Positions 6,460 through 15,162 of a stretch of 64,000 nucleotides of DNA are shown one piece after another. Origin of the DNA: Cyclobacteriaceae bacterium (GTDB lineage Bacteria; Bacteroidota; Bacteroidia; Cytophagales; Cyclobacteriaceae); the NCBI GenBank assembly GCA_016786585.1, contig JAEUUI010000014.1, positions 62,001 through 126,000 of the forward strand. Direction: 5' to 3'. The position numbers and the translations under genes are program-made. The first letter of the stretch is position 1. Each line of letters opens with the position of its first letter. The notes below the pieces were generated by a model. That model was given only the letters and a program-made list of their open reading frames with translations, searched no databases and had not been told where the DNA came from.

Positions 6460-8034
6460 TTAATCCATTCCGCCTTTGCGCGTGGGGCTTCTTTGCTCAG
6501 GCCATTTGCCCGGCTCGCCCGTACGCGGATTGAGCGGCAATACGCTTTTCTCACGAGAGGTTTTGTTAGGATCTTCGCAAGCTTGGTACACAAGGATCGC
6601 AGCAAGAATTGCGTTGTTGCGTACGTCATCAAAAACGATTTTGTCGTACGTATCCATGTTTGTGTGCCAGGTGTATGTTCCATAATCCCAGCTGAGTGAG
6701 CTCAACGAGAATCCGGGTGCACCGGCCGCCACAAATGAGGCGAAGTCAGAACCGCCACCGCCCGGACTGCCCGGGAAAGTTGTTTCAAGATCAACTTTGT
6801 ATTCACGCGGTACTTTCGACAGCCAGCGTGTGATGTATTCATACGAATTCAGGAAACCTTGTCCGCTGATGCTGGTTACGCGACCCGTTCCATTATCCTG
6901 ATTGAAAAGTGCCTGGAGATTCGCAACGATATCTTTGTGATCTTCTACAAAGGCACGCGATCCGTTCAGGCCTTGTTCTTCACTTCCCCAATGGCCCACC
7001 AAAATGGTGCGCTTCGGATTCGGATAAACCGCTTTCAGAATACGCATAGCCTCCATCATCACCAGCGTTCCGGTTCCGTTGTCGGTTGCTCCCGTTCCAC
7101 CATCCCATGAATCGAAATGGGCCGACAGCATTACATACTCGTTAGGGTTGGTAGAACTCTTGATTTCAGCGACTGTATTATACGTAGGCACAACACCTGT
7201 TTCTTTTGAATCAGCACGAACACTGATTTTAGTAGGCTTACCGGATTCTGTTAAACGATACAGCAAACCATAGTCTTCCAGCATCAAATCGATTGTAGGT
7301 ATTTTCTTGGTTTTCGCACCAAAGATTTTATTGGCACCAGCCCAGCGCGACCAGTAGCACATTACAATACCGGCAGCTCCCGCATTCTCCAATACAATTG
7401 GAAGAGTATTGTTGTTTTTACCTGTGTTCTTGATACGGGTGTTCCATGCATCGGTCATGGTCTGGCGGTCTTTCTTCATCTTCTCAACAGACTCTTTTGT
7501 ACCGTGCTTTTCCCAGTTCTCATCGTTCCGGCCGGTTGGCTGGTTCATGGAGATCATAACAAACTTTCCTTTTACACTGGGAAGCCACTTCTGGAATTCA
7601 ACTGAGTCGGCAACATTCGGAAGGATCACCACCTCACCTGAAACAGTTTTACCTTTTGTATTCGGGCTCCACGCAAGTTGTGTGCCCGCGAGTGATTTTA
7701 CCCATGGTGAAGTCATATCGATGTGTGTGATGCCGCGCTCCCACCCGCGCCATTCGCCCCATTTCTCATTACGTGCCGGAATATTCCAGCCGGTATATTT
7801 CGCAACGGCCCAATCATGCGCCTGCTGCATTTTAGGTGAGCCCACCAAACGTGGACCAACCCCGTCCATCAATTCATGCGCAAGCTTCTCAAGTTGCGAG
7901 TTGGTGGTTGCTTCTTTAATGATGGCATCAACAACCGGATCTTTTGGCGCCTGGGGGGGCGGACCGAATTGTTGTGCGAATGCCGAGCCGGAAACCAGCA
8001 TCAGCAGGAAAAATAACTTGGCAAAATTTCTCAT
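6460..8034 (-). CDS. Secreted M28 family metallopeptidase (carboxypeptidase Q-like)
   Basis: The protein starts with a signal peptide (hydrophobic to residue 18, then AFA-QQ). A PA-like insert lies about 130-280. The co-catalytic dizinc peptidase domain follows, with expected ligands and catalytic residues H306 (SAHFDSWDGG), D318 (ATDNGTG), E352-E353 (GSEEQGLNGS), D380 and H457 (YTWHTNMDTYD). At 524 residues it matches periplasmic or exported M28 exopeptidases of Bacteroidota. It likely degrades small peptides outside the inner membrane. A -7-like TACTTTAG sits at 8055-8062 on the minus strand, 20 bp before the ATG. Confidence 0.93.
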   Translation of the reverse strand: MRNFAKLFFLLMLVSGSAFAQQFGPPPQAPKDPVVDAIIKEATTNSQLEKLAHELMDGVGPRLVGSPKMQQAHDWAVAKYTGWNIPARNEKWGEWRGWERGITHIDMTSPWVKSLAGTQLAWSPNTKGKTVSGEVVILPNVADSVEFQKWLPSVKGKFVMISMNQPTGRNDENWEKHGTKESVEKMKKDRQTMTDAWNTRIKNTGKNNNTLPIVLENAGAAGIVMCYWSRWAGANKIFGAKTKKIPTIDLMLEDYGLLYRLTESGKPTKISVRADSKETGVVPTYNTVAEIKSSTNPNEYVMLSAHFDSWDGGTGATDNGTGTLVMMEAMRILKAVYPNPKRTILVGHWGSEEQGLNGSRAFVEDHKDIVANLQALFNQDNGTGRVTSISGQGFLNSYEYITRWLSKVPREYKVDLETTFPGSPGGGGSDFASFVAAGAPGFSLSSLSWDYGTYTWHTNMDTYDKIVFDDVRNNAILAAILVYQACEDPNKTSREKSVLPLNPRTGEPGKWPEQRSPTRKGGMD

Positions 8035-8128
8035 AGTAACAGGTTTTGGAATCGCTAAAGTAAGGATGAGCCTAAAAATTCAGGCCTCTTTTCCAGATGA
8101 GGCGGTATTGTTTTATGTGCGGTAAATG

Positions 8129-9247
8129 CTAAAGCTTACGCAGAATCTCCTCCGTATGCTCCCCAAAATGCGGTGGCGGAAGCAGCGTTACCGGTTCGCT
8201 TATATTTCCGGTTGCAACAAACGTTCGCACACCACGCAGGTCGTCGGCTGAAATGATTAATTCACCAGCCTCCTTCATTTCAAACACTTCACTCACGTTC
8301 TGAATAATGCCTGCAGGAATTTTAAATTTATTGATCTCGATGAACAGTTCAGCCGCGGCAAGCTTGCTTATCGCTTCCGATAAAACCGAATACATCTCCT
8401 CCCGGTTTTCAACCCTTCGGTGATTGGTCGAGAATTTGTTTTCAAAGCTTACCGGATCAATCTTCAACACGCGCAGTAAATCAAAAAACTGCCGGTCACT
8501 GCCTACGGCTAACAAGATTCGTTTACCGTCCTTGGTTTCAAACGTTTCGCCATACGGGGCAATATTTGGATGAAGCGATCCCTGGCGCGATGGAACTTTA
8601 TTTGCAACTAACAGATTTGTTGCCTGATTCGTCAAAGATGAAATTGCAGTTTGAATCAAGGAAACCTCTGCAAAAGCTCCTTCCCCTGTTCGTTGACGCC
8701 TGAGTAATGCAACCAGCAATGCTTCTTTTAACTGGTGACCGGCCAGCACGTCAATCAACGCCACGGGCATTTTGGTTGGCAGTCCCTTCTTCTCACCATT
8801 CAAATCCATAAAACCCGACTCTGCCTGGATCACCGCATCGTATCCTACCCGATCGTTGTCGGAACCGTAACCGGTTATCTGACCATAAATGATTGTGCGA
8901 TTGATTTTTTTAAGCTGATCGTATGACACTCCTAGTTTTTCTGCATCACCCGGTTTATAACTGGCAATAACGATATCCGATATTGAAGCTAGCTTCTGAA
9001 CGATTGTTTTTCCTTCCACCGATGTCAGGTCAACCGCGATGGATTTCTTTCCCCAGTTAACCGAACAAAAATACGCGGACCGGTCATCGGTCATCTCACC
9101 ATTACCTTTCCAGGTGCGCGTTACGTCACCGCCCGTTTTAAGATTCTCAACCTTGATAACTTCCGCGCCAAGCTCAGCAAAAAATTGACCTACACTGGGT
9201 CCGGCCAGTACGGAGGCAAGTTCCAATACTTTTAAATCGTTGAACAT
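8129..9247 (-). CDS. CaiB/BaiF family CoA transferase (class III)
   Basis: The start is taken as ATG 9247 (372 residues); only a TTG extends it further. The opening MFNDLKVLELASVLAGPSVG is the classical start of class III CoA transferases, followed by LGAEVIKVE. The catalytic aspartate expected in this family fits the DLNGEKKG segment. Family members move CoA between organic acids; the acids used here (succinate, oxalate, carnitine-like or other) cannot be told. A free-standing gene, divergent from the TlpA-like gene; no acyl-CoA dehydrogenase or ligase gene is adjacent. Confidence 0.9.
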   Translation of the reverse strand: MFNDLKVLELASVLAGPSVGQFFAELGAEVIKVENLKTGGDVTRTWKGNGEMTDDRSAYFCSVNWGKKSIAVDLTSVEGKTIVQKLASISDIVIASYKPGDAEKLGVSYDQLKKINRTIIYGQITGYGSDNDRVGYDAVIQAESGFMDLNGEKKGLPTKMPVALIDVLAGHQLKEALLVALLRRQRTGEGAFAEVSLIQTAISSLTNQATNLLVANKVPSRQGSLHPNIAPYGETFETKDGKRILLAVGSDRQFFDLLRVLKIDPVSFENKFSTNHRRVENREEMYSVLSEAISKLAAAELFIEINKFKIPAGIIQNVSEVFEMKEAGELIISADDLRGVRTFVATGNISEPVTLLPPPHFGEHTEEILRKL

Positions 9248-9366
9248 TTGTACACTCGTTTGCAATCGTTGGCAAAAATGCCACGAATAACTATTAACTA
9301 ATAACTGTTATAAAAAGAATCATTTGTCGCATTTTTGTGTTTTCCTACAATCAAAAAGCCCTTTTC

Positions 9367-10593
9367 ATGCGCATTTTAGCCTTTTTCGTTCTTGCCTTCG
9401 TGGTTTTTTCTTGCTCAAAGCCGGAGTTGAAAACCGGAACGTGGCGCGGAGTTCTTGAAATCCAGGGACAGGAACTGCCGTTTAATTTCCGCATCGCGGA
9501 AGATTTCTCGAAGGGCTATGATGCGTACCTGAAAAATGCCGGTGAAGAATTGCTGCTGGATGAGGTGACTGTATCGGGCGATTCCGTCAACATGGTGCTG
9601 CATGTTTTCGATGCGCAACTTCGCGCAGCAGTGGAAGGCAACACACTGAATGGATTCTTCACACTGAATTATAATCCGGGCTACAAAGTCCCGTTCCACG
9701 CGACCTTCGGAGATGAATATCGGTTTAAACCAACTGATACTACCGCTATTGCAACAAATTTTTCGGGAAAGTACCAGGTTGTTTTTGTGAATGAAACGGA
9801 TACAACACAGGCAATTGGTATTGTAAACCAGTCCGGAAATTATGCAACGGGTTCATTCCTCACACCGACTGGCGACTACCGGTATCTCGAAGGCGGGGTG
9901 TTTAACGATACACTTTTCCTCAGCACGTTCGATGGTAATCATGCGTATTTATTTAAGGCGGTGAAGAACGATTCAACACTTACGGGTGACTTCTGGGCCG
10001 GAAGGTCCTATCATCAGTCGTGGACGGGAATACGAAATGAAAACGCATCGTTACCCGATGCAGAATCGCTTACTTATTTAAAACCGGGTTACGAAACACT
10101 TGATTTTAAATTTCCGGATTTGAATGGAAAGCCGGTAACCTTGAAAGACGATCGGTTCAAAAACAAAGTAGTTGTGCTTCAGCTTTTCGGAACCTGGTGC
10201 CCGAACTGCATGGACGAAACCAAGTATCTGTCGCTTTGGTACGATAACAATAAAAATCGAGGAGTTGAAGTTCTGGGCTTAGCGTTTGAACGTAAACCCG
10301 ATTTCAATTATGCCCTTGACCGGGTCAACAAAATGAAAGCTAAGTGGGGCGTGAACTACGATTTTGTGATTGCAGGTGTTGATGACAAGCTCAAAGCTGC
10401 TGAAGCACTGCCTGCCTTGAATACTATCGTGGCATTCCCGACAACAATCTTCATCGGGAAAGATGGAAAAGTAAAACATATTCACACAGGGTTTGAAGGT
10501 CCGGGAACAGGCGTATACCACGAACGCTGGAAAGAACGTTTTAATGAAATTATAAATGAATTACTGACGGAAGATCAAGTAAGTAAAAAATAA
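9367..10593 (+). CDS. TlpA-like thioredoxin-fold lipoprotein
   Basis: ATG 9367 is preferred over the GTG at 9337 because it gives a clean lipoprotein signal (MRILAFFVLAFVVFSC, lipidated Cys16). Residues about 20-240 form a beta-rich domain of the DUF4369-like type seen before TlpA domains in Bacteroidota. Residues about 250-400 are an AhpC/TSA-TlpA thioredoxin fold with active-site C278-P-N-C281 (GTWCPNC) and a cis-Pro candidate in AFPTTIFI. It probably acts as a periplasm-facing thiol-disulfide reductase. It lies 63 bp upstream of mnmA on the same strand. Confidence 0.92.
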   Translation: MRILAFFVLAFVVFSCSKPELKTGTWRGVLEIQGQELPFNFRIAEDFSKGYDAYLKNAGEELLLDEVTVSGDSVNMVLHVFDAQLRAAVEGNTLNGFFTLNYNPGYKVPFHATFGDEYRFKPTDTTAIATNFSGKYQVVFVNETDTTQAIGIVNQSGNYATGSFLTPTGDYRYLEGGVFNDTLFLSTFDGNHAYLFKAVKNDSTLTGDFWAGRSYHQSWTGIRNENASLPDAESLTYLKPGYETLDFKFPDLNGKPVTLKDDRFKNKVVVLQLFGTWCPNCMDETKYLSLWYDNNKNRGVEVLGLAFERKPDFNYALDRVNKMKAKWGVNYDFVIAGVDDKLKAAEALPALNTIVAFPTTIFIGKDGKVKHIHTGFEGPGTGVYHERWKERFNEIINELLTEDQVSKK

Positions 10594-10622
10594 ATGTCAC
10601 GTTAAGATCGTGTTGAAACAGA

Positions 10623-10645
10623 CAGTCTTCGAAAAGCTCAGACTG
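10623..10645. repeat. Short REP-like palindrome between the TlpA-like gene and mnmA
   Basis: CAGTCT and AGACTG arms enclose TTCGAAAAGCTC-like sequence. The motif resembles the dispersed TTCGA-AAGCTCAG short palindromes that occur in many genomes; only one copy is seen in this window. Confidence 0.35.
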
Positions 10646-10656
10646 ACAAAAATGTA

Positions 10657-11829
10657 ATGAAAAAAAGAGTAGTAGTTGGCTTATCAGGCGGAGTGGACTC
10701 CAGCGTAACGGCATACTTGCTGAAAGAACAGGGGTATGATGTGATTGGTATGTTCATGAAAAACTGGCATGACGACTCGGTAACGATCAGTAACGAATGC
10801 CCCTGGCTTGACGACAGCAACGATGCTATGATTGTTGCGCAGCATCTGGGAATTCCTTTTCAGGCGATTGATCTGAGCGTTGAATACAAGCAACGCATTG
10901 TCGACTATATGTTCGCGGAATATCAAAGCGGCCGGACTCCAAACCCGGATGTACTTTGTAACCGTGAAATTAAGTTCGACATTTTCCTGAAAGCTGCGCT
11001 TAAACTCGGAGCAGATTACGTAGCAACCGGCCACTATGCGCGCAGGGAAGAAATTGACGTTAACGGCAAGAAAATTTATCGCCTGCTCGCAGGAAAAGAT
11101 CCCAATAAAGATCAGAGCTATTTTCTTTGTCAGCTTACGCAGGAACAGCTTTCGCGCGCCCTGTTTCCGATTGGTGAATTGTTAAAACCTGAGGTTCGTG
11201 AGATTGCAAAAAATGCAGGTCTTGCTACAGCCGGGAAAAAAGATTCGCAAGGCTTGTGCTTCATTGGAAAAGTTCACCTGCCTGATTTTCTGCAACAAAA
11301 GCTGTTGCCTAAGAAGGGAAAGGCGATTGAAATTGCAGCCGATGCGGCTGTTTTTAAAAATGGTAAGTCGAACGATGTTGAACATCTCACAGAACCGTTT
11401 ACACTAACACCCGAACTCGGCAAAGTGATTGGCGAGCATAACGGTGCACATTACTATACAATCGGTCAGCGCAAGGGCTTAAACATTGGCGGTAAGCCCA
11501 AGCCCATGTTTATCATCGGCACCGATACGGAGAAGAATGTAATCTACATGGGTATGGGTGAAGATCACCCGGGCTTGCATCGCAAAGGACTATTTATTCC
11601 TACGGCCGATGAGCATTGGGTGCGCACCGACCGGGCGTTGAAAAATGGCGAGCAAAAAGATTACATGGCCCGCATCCGGTATCGTCAAAAACTGGAACCG
11701 TGTACGCTCTATAAAAAAGAGAATGGCCTTTACATTATTTTCGAAACGCCCCAAAAGGCTATCACACCCGGTCAGTTCGCTGCATGGTATGAAGGTGAAG
11801 AGTTGATCGGCTCAGGTGTGATCAGCTAA
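10657..11829 (+). CDS. mnmA: tRNA-specific 2-thiouridylase MnmA
   Basis: MnmA thiolates the wobble uridine (U34) of glutamate, glutamine and lysine tRNAs using ATP and sulfur relayed from IscS. The N-terminal PP-loop is SGGVDSS (residues 10-16). The catalytic cysteine pair is C101 (VLCNREIKF) and C201 (GLCFIGK), exactly where the family has it. GHYAR and DQSYFL motifs lie between. The C-terminal third is the beta-barrel tRNA-binding region (YTIGQRKGL). At 390 residues it is full length. Its stop overlaps the stop of the converging AraC gene by 4 bp. Confidence 0.97.
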   Translation: MKKRVVVGLSGGVDSSVTAYLLKEQGYDVIGMFMKNWHDDSVTISNECPWLDDSNDAMIVAQHLGIPFQAIDLSVEYKQRIVDYMFAEYQSGRTPNPDVLCNREIKFDIFLKAALKLGADYVATGHYARREEIDVNGKKIYRLLAGKDPNKDQSYFLCQLTQEQLSRALFPIGELLKPEVREIAKNAGLATAGKKDSQGLCFIGKVHLPDFLQQKLLPKKGKAIEIAADAAVFKNGKSNDVEHLTEPFTLTPELGKVIGEHNGAHYYTIGQRKGLNIGGKPKPMFIIGTDTEKNVIYMGMGEDHPGLHRKGLFIPTADEHWVRTDRALKNGEQKDYMARIRYRQKLEPCTLYKKENGLYIIFETPQKAITPGQFAAWYEGEELIGSGVIS

Positions 11830-12791
11830 TTCTTCAGGGCCTTTCTTAATGCGCTTGCTTCGGAGTAACCAAGCAAACGCGCCACATCTGACACACGTAC
11901 TCCACGCTGACTCAGAAGTTTTTTAGCGAATGATTTTCGAAGACCGGAGGCAATGTCACGGTAATTTGAGCCTTCTTCATTCAGCTTGCGCTGAAACGTA
12001 CGCACACTCATATTCAGTTGCCCGGCTACAACCGCTGCCGGAACGATCTGGCCTTTAAATTCATCGGCAAGAATTCGTTTGACAGCATCAGAAAGTGAAG
12101 CGGTCCGTTTGAGTGCCGAGATCTTTTCACGAATAAGTTTGTCAAACAAAGCGAACATTGATCTATCGTAGCTTTTAACAGGAAGTTTAAGCTCCTCGGT
12201 TTTGAACCGCAACGAATTTTCTTTTCTGTTAAATGATACACTTCCAAAAATTCGTTCATAGTCGCGCATGGTTTTCGGTCTTGCATAGGCGAACCCAGCC
12301 TGAACCGGAGAAACTTTCTTTCCTGACAACAGACTGAAAACATTTACCGTGCCTGCCATTGCTTGCTCAACCGCTTGTCGGGCCGAGCCGGGCGATACCG
12401 TGGTCCACGCTTTTACCGGTTGATACATCAAAACTGTTTCCTTATCTCCAACCGCAATTGAATACCGAAACATATCGGTGGCTAATTCAGCATGGCGGCA
12501 AACCTGTTGGTAAGCAGTTAATAAATCAGGGCTACTTTGCATCAGGTGCCCGATCAATCCTAGAATGGCTGGTGTTGCCGTTTCTCCCAAATGCAGGCCG
12601 AGCTGTGGATCGCCCGTTTGTGTCACGGCAAGTTCCCAGATACGATACGCAGATTCGAACGGCACCGACCTTCCGGAGTCGTTCAGCTCTTCAATCGACA
12701 AACCCAACGATGCACATAAATTATTCAGATTAGCGCCACGTTGCGCGGATCCAAACACAATGTCGCGGATAATGGGCATGTGAGCGAACAT
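11826..12791 (-). CDS. AraC family regulator with Arabinose_bd-type sensor domain
   Basis: The start is placed at ATG 12791 (321 residues; ATG 12779 is also possible), because a longer frame would run through the divergent DUF4345 gene. Residues about 20-200 match the Arabinose_bd-like (OruR/ArgR-type) N-terminal domain: [21 protein letters not shown]. The last 100 residues form two AraC helix-turn-helix motifs, [12 protein letters not shown] and [17 protein letters not shown]. In other bacteria such regulators control fatty-acid or amino-acid degradation. It is divergent from the DUF4345 gene, 78 bp away, and may regulate it. Confidence 0.88.
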   Translation of the reverse strand: MFAHMPIIRDIVFGSAQRGANLNNLCASLGLSIEELNDSGRSVPFESAYRIWELAVTQTGDPQLGLHLGETATPAILGLIGHLMQSSPDLLTAYQQVCRHAELATDMFRYSIAVGDKETVLMYQPVKAWTTVSPGSARQAVEQAMAGTVNVFSLLSGKKVSPVQAGFAYARPKTMRDYERIFGSVSFNRKENSLRFKTEELKLPVKSYDRSMFALFDKLIREKISALKRTASLSDAVKRILADEFKGQIVPAAVVAGQLNMSVRTFQRKLNEEGSNYRDIASGLRKSFAKKLLSQRGVRVSDVARLLGYSEASALRKALKN

Positions 12792-12869
12792 GGCGCAAAA
12801 TATCTCTTTTTTGGCAGAAAGTACCCCTGACGGGAGCGCACCGGGCCACGTTATCCCTTGTAAAAACTT

Positions 12870-13277
12870 ATGACAGTCAAAAGAATATCTCAAGTCTTCC
12901 TCGGTTTGCTGGCGCTTGCGTTTTGCAAGACCGGCATTGAAGCATTGTTCAATCCACAAGCTGTGTTGGCGAATGTGGGGATTGATCTTACCAATGCAGC
13001 AGCCCTTAGTTCCATGCGGGCCGTTTATGGCGGCATGCATCTCGTATTCGGGTTATTTTGTGCTTGGGGAATTTTTAAAAATCAATCCGCTGCGTTATTA
13101 CTGGTGATTTTGTATACATCAGGTTTTGTGGCTGGCCGTGTAATGAGCTGGGCGGCAGACGGAACACCAAACGGGTTCGTAGTAACGTGGTTGGCTACGG
13201 AAACCTTCTCGCTGGTTGTTTGTACTACGCTCTTCTTGTTATTGCATAATCAGGAGCAGCGCGCTACGATTCTTTAA
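12870..13277 (+). CDS. DUF4345 family membrane protein
   Basis: This 135-residue protein has four predicted membrane segments (about 7-25, 50-68, 74-93 and 103-122) and the family landmarks FNPQAVLANVGI, SSMRAVYGGMHL and GFVAGRVMSWAADG. The family has no known biochemical function. It is transcribed away from the AraC regulator across a 78-bp gap, and its stop overlaps the 3' end of the DUF502 gene by 14 bp on the opposite strand. Confidence 0.88.
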   Translation: MTVKRISQVFLGLLALAFCKTGIEALFNPQAVLANVGIDLTNAAALSSMRAVYGGMHLVFGLFCAWGIFKNQSAALLLVILYTSGFVAGRVMSWAADGTPNGFVVTWLATETFSLVVCTTLFLLLHNQEQRATIL

Positions 13278-13836
13278 ATCCGGAAACACCGCCCGACACG
13301 ATAAACTTCATAGCCACCGGACCTGACACGTTCAGTGGCTTGATGTTTTCTTTTGGTACAACAAAATGATCACCGGCAAAGGCATATGATTGCGGAAAGT
13401 ACACCACCACCATGTCGTTCAAACCCAGGGTTGATAAATCGTTTTGAGTAATGAAGCCAATCCGATGAAGTTGATTCTCTTTGTTGATACGAACCAACAC
13501 CGGCTTGTCGAATTTCTTCTTATCTCCCACAAACGCATCCAGTAAATCTTTAACAGATGAATAGATCAGTTTTACAAACGGGATATGACTCACCACACCT
13601 TCGAACCACGTAACCAGCGTTTGAAAAAGGAAGTTTGAAGTAAAGTATCCGAAAAGCGTGATGGCAACAATTACGATCGCAAAACCCAGCCCCGGATACG
13701 GAAGCGGAATGAGCCCGTCAAGCCAGCTGAATGAGATAAAGATTACATAAATCGTTGCAACCAGCGGGACGATGAATAATGTGCCGCTAAAAAAGTAGCG
13801 GACAACTTTTCTGAAACTGGTTTCTATCCGTGCCAT
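13264..13836 (-). CDS. DUF502 family membrane protein
   Basis: The 190-residue protein has two N-terminal membrane segments (about 13-36 and 48-70), then FEGVVSHIPFVKLIYSSVKDLLDAF, the DUF502 signature, and a soluble beta-rich C-terminal domain with VVYFPQSYAFAGDHFVVP. The family is widespread and functionally uncharacterised. Its start overlaps the stop of cmk by one base (TAATG), so it is translationally coupled to cmk. Confidence 0.92.
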   Translation of the reverse strand: MARIETSFRKVVRYFFSGTLFIVPLVATIYVIFISFSWLDGLIPLPYPGLGFAIVIVAITLFGYFTSNFLFQTLVTWFEGVVSHIPFVKLIYSSVKDLLDAFVGDKKKFDKPVLVRINKENQLHRIGFITQNDLSTLGLNDMVVVYFPQSYAFAGDHFVVPKENIKPLNVSGPVAMKFIVSGGVSGFKES

Positions 13837-14528
13837 TAAGAAGGTCGCAATGCTTTACTCAACGCCTGCCGCACTACTTCATCCACTTGTTCTTCGACCG
13901 TGATATGCGTAGTATCAATCACGATTGCATCAGGAGCTTGTCGCAACGGACTCTCCTTTCGGGTGGTATCGATCTTGTCGCGCTGAGCAATGTTTTCAAT
14001 TACTTCGTCAAGATCTACCAGACGGTCGTTCTCAAGAAGTTCCTTTTGTCTGCGGATGGCCCTGACAACCATATCGGCTGTCATGAAAAACTTAAGGTCT
14101 GCGTTTGGAAACACCACCGTACCGATGTCACGGCCATCCATAACGATGGCTTTCTCCTTCCCCATTCTGCGTTGTTGTTCGACCATCGCTACGCGTACAT
14201 CTTTCACGGCACTCACCGGGCTAACTTTTTCGGAGATACGCATTTTACGAATCTCCTTTTCAACGTTCAGGTTATTCAGATAGGTCTCTGATATGCCCTT
14301 TGAGTTCACCTTGAACGAGATATGAATCTGCGAAAGCGCCTTGATGATATCCTTCGGATTGGACAGTGAAATGTGGTTGTCCAGGAAATACAACGTAACC
14401 GCCCGGTACATGGCACCTGAATCGATGTAACGGTATCCCAAAATACGGGCGACTTCCTTGGCCGTAGTACTTTTACCACAAGCTGAGTAGCCATCAATTG
14501 CAATCACCATTTTCCGGAACGTACTCAT
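13836..14528 (-). CDS. cmk: (d)CMP kinase
   Basis: This enzyme phosphorylates CMP and dCMP to the diphosphates with ATP, in the cytoplasm. ATG 14528 is chosen (230 residues); only a TTG lies upstream. The P-loop is GYSACGKST (about residues 12-20), followed by YIDSGAMYRA, which is diagnostic of cytidylate kinase. Later come VMDGRDIGTVVFP and the lid segment with RDKIDTTRKESPL. It sits between a tiny lipoprotein gene and the DUF502 gene, with one-base stop/start overlaps on both sides, forming a tight operon. Confidence 0.96.
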   Translation of the reverse strand: MSTFRKMVIAIDGYSACGKSTTAKEVARILGYRYIDSGAMYRAVTLYFLDNHISLSNPKDIIKALSQIHISFKVNSKGISETYLNNLNVEKEIRKMRISEKVSPVSAVKDVRVAMVEQQRRMGKEKAIVMDGRDIGTVVFPNADLKFFMTADMVVRAIRRQKELLENDRLVDLDEVIENIAQRDKIDTTRKESPLRQAPDAIVIDTTHITVEEQVDEVVRQALSKALRPS

Positions 14529-14650
14529 TAGCAATCTTTTGTTGGACAAGGGATTGGCTTACCGGGTTTAAGCCTTTTATGAGGCTTGTTTTGCGATGCG
14601 CAGCCAAAAAACACTGCCAGGGTTAATACAAAAACAATGGTTTTTCTCAC
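14528..14650 (-). CDS. Small lipoprotein of 40 residues, coupled to cmk
   Basis: A GTG at 14650 opens a 40-residue frame: basic start (MRKT), hydrophobic core, lipobox VFFGC (Cys17), then a basic, proline-rich tail with KPGKPIPCPTKDC at the end. The stop TAA shares its last base with the cmk ATG. The lipobox, sensible length and coupling argue it is a real envelope peptide. The two C-terminal cysteines (CPTKDC) could form a disulfide or bind metal. No ATG start is available, and the function is unknown. A -7-like TAACTTTC lies a little upstream on the minus strand. Confidence 0.6.
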   Translation of the reverse strand: MRKTIVFVLTLAVFFGCASQNKPHKRLKPGKPIPCPTKDC

Positions 14651-14827
14651 AGCAGAGCAATTTTTCGAACTGAAAGTTATAACGCTGACAGGGAATTGAA
14701 AACTGTTTCTGCAGAATAACTTTTTAATGCAAATTCCAACGGTTGAAACGACCGAAACGCTTGTTTCCTGACTATTCTCATAACCCGACCCGCAGATTTT
14801 CGTTATCTTGTACCATATCCCATTTTT

Positions 14828-15100
14828 ATGGAAAACACCGAACAAGGCAAAGCTGAAAAGGCATTTAAAAATTTTGGCAAACGGCTCGATGACTTTATGG
14901 TTGAAGTAAACGAGGCGAGCGATCACTTGCAAAAGGAATTCAAGTCACGTTTTGAAGAGCTGAAAGAATCTGCCGAGGAACTCAAAAAACAGGCAAAAGA
15001 CAAAGAGCGGTGGAAAGAAGTAGAAGTAAGTCTTAAAAAAGCAGGCGAGCAGCTCAACAACGCCTTCAAGGCAGCCTTCAAGAAAAAGGAAGGTCAGTAA
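14828..15100 (+). CDS. Small charged helical protein
   Basis: This 90-residue protein without signal peptide is rich in Lys, Glu and Ala and is almost certainly all-helical, with heptad-like spacing of Leu, Phe and Ala from about residue 12 to 85 (FEELKESAEELKKQAKD). It is not assigned to a family. It resembles small cytoplasmic amphipathic-helix proteins rather than an enzyme. It converges on the MATE gene across a strong hairpin. A -7-like TATCTTG lies about 18 bp upstream of the ATG. Confidence 0.75.
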   Translation: MENTEQGKAEKAFKNFGKRLDDFMVEVNEASDHLQKEFKSRFEELKESAEELKKQAKDKERWKEVEVSLKKAGEQLNNAFKAAFKKKEGQ

Positions 15101-15112
15101 GTTGAATAAAAT

Positions 15113-15154
15113 AGTCCTTAATCATCAGCAAACAACTACTGATGACTAAGGACT
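15113..15154 (-). terminator. Terminator between the helical protein and MATE genes
   Basis: The 16-nt arms (15113-15128 and 15139-15154) differ at one position, which becomes a G-U pair on the minus strand. A T-rich tail follows on that strand, so it terminates the MATE gene and probably the converging gene too. Confidence 0.75.
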
Positions 15155-15162
15155 TGTTAAGA

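Noticed and set aside
12792-13040. Long N-terminal extension of the AraC regulator
   Set aside because: It would cover most of the divergent DUF4345 gene and lacks family similarity.
14651-14932. Upstream extension of the small lipoprotein frame
   Set aside because: The extension has no signal peptide and overlaps the divergent gene at 14828; the GTG start gives a clean lipoprotein signal.
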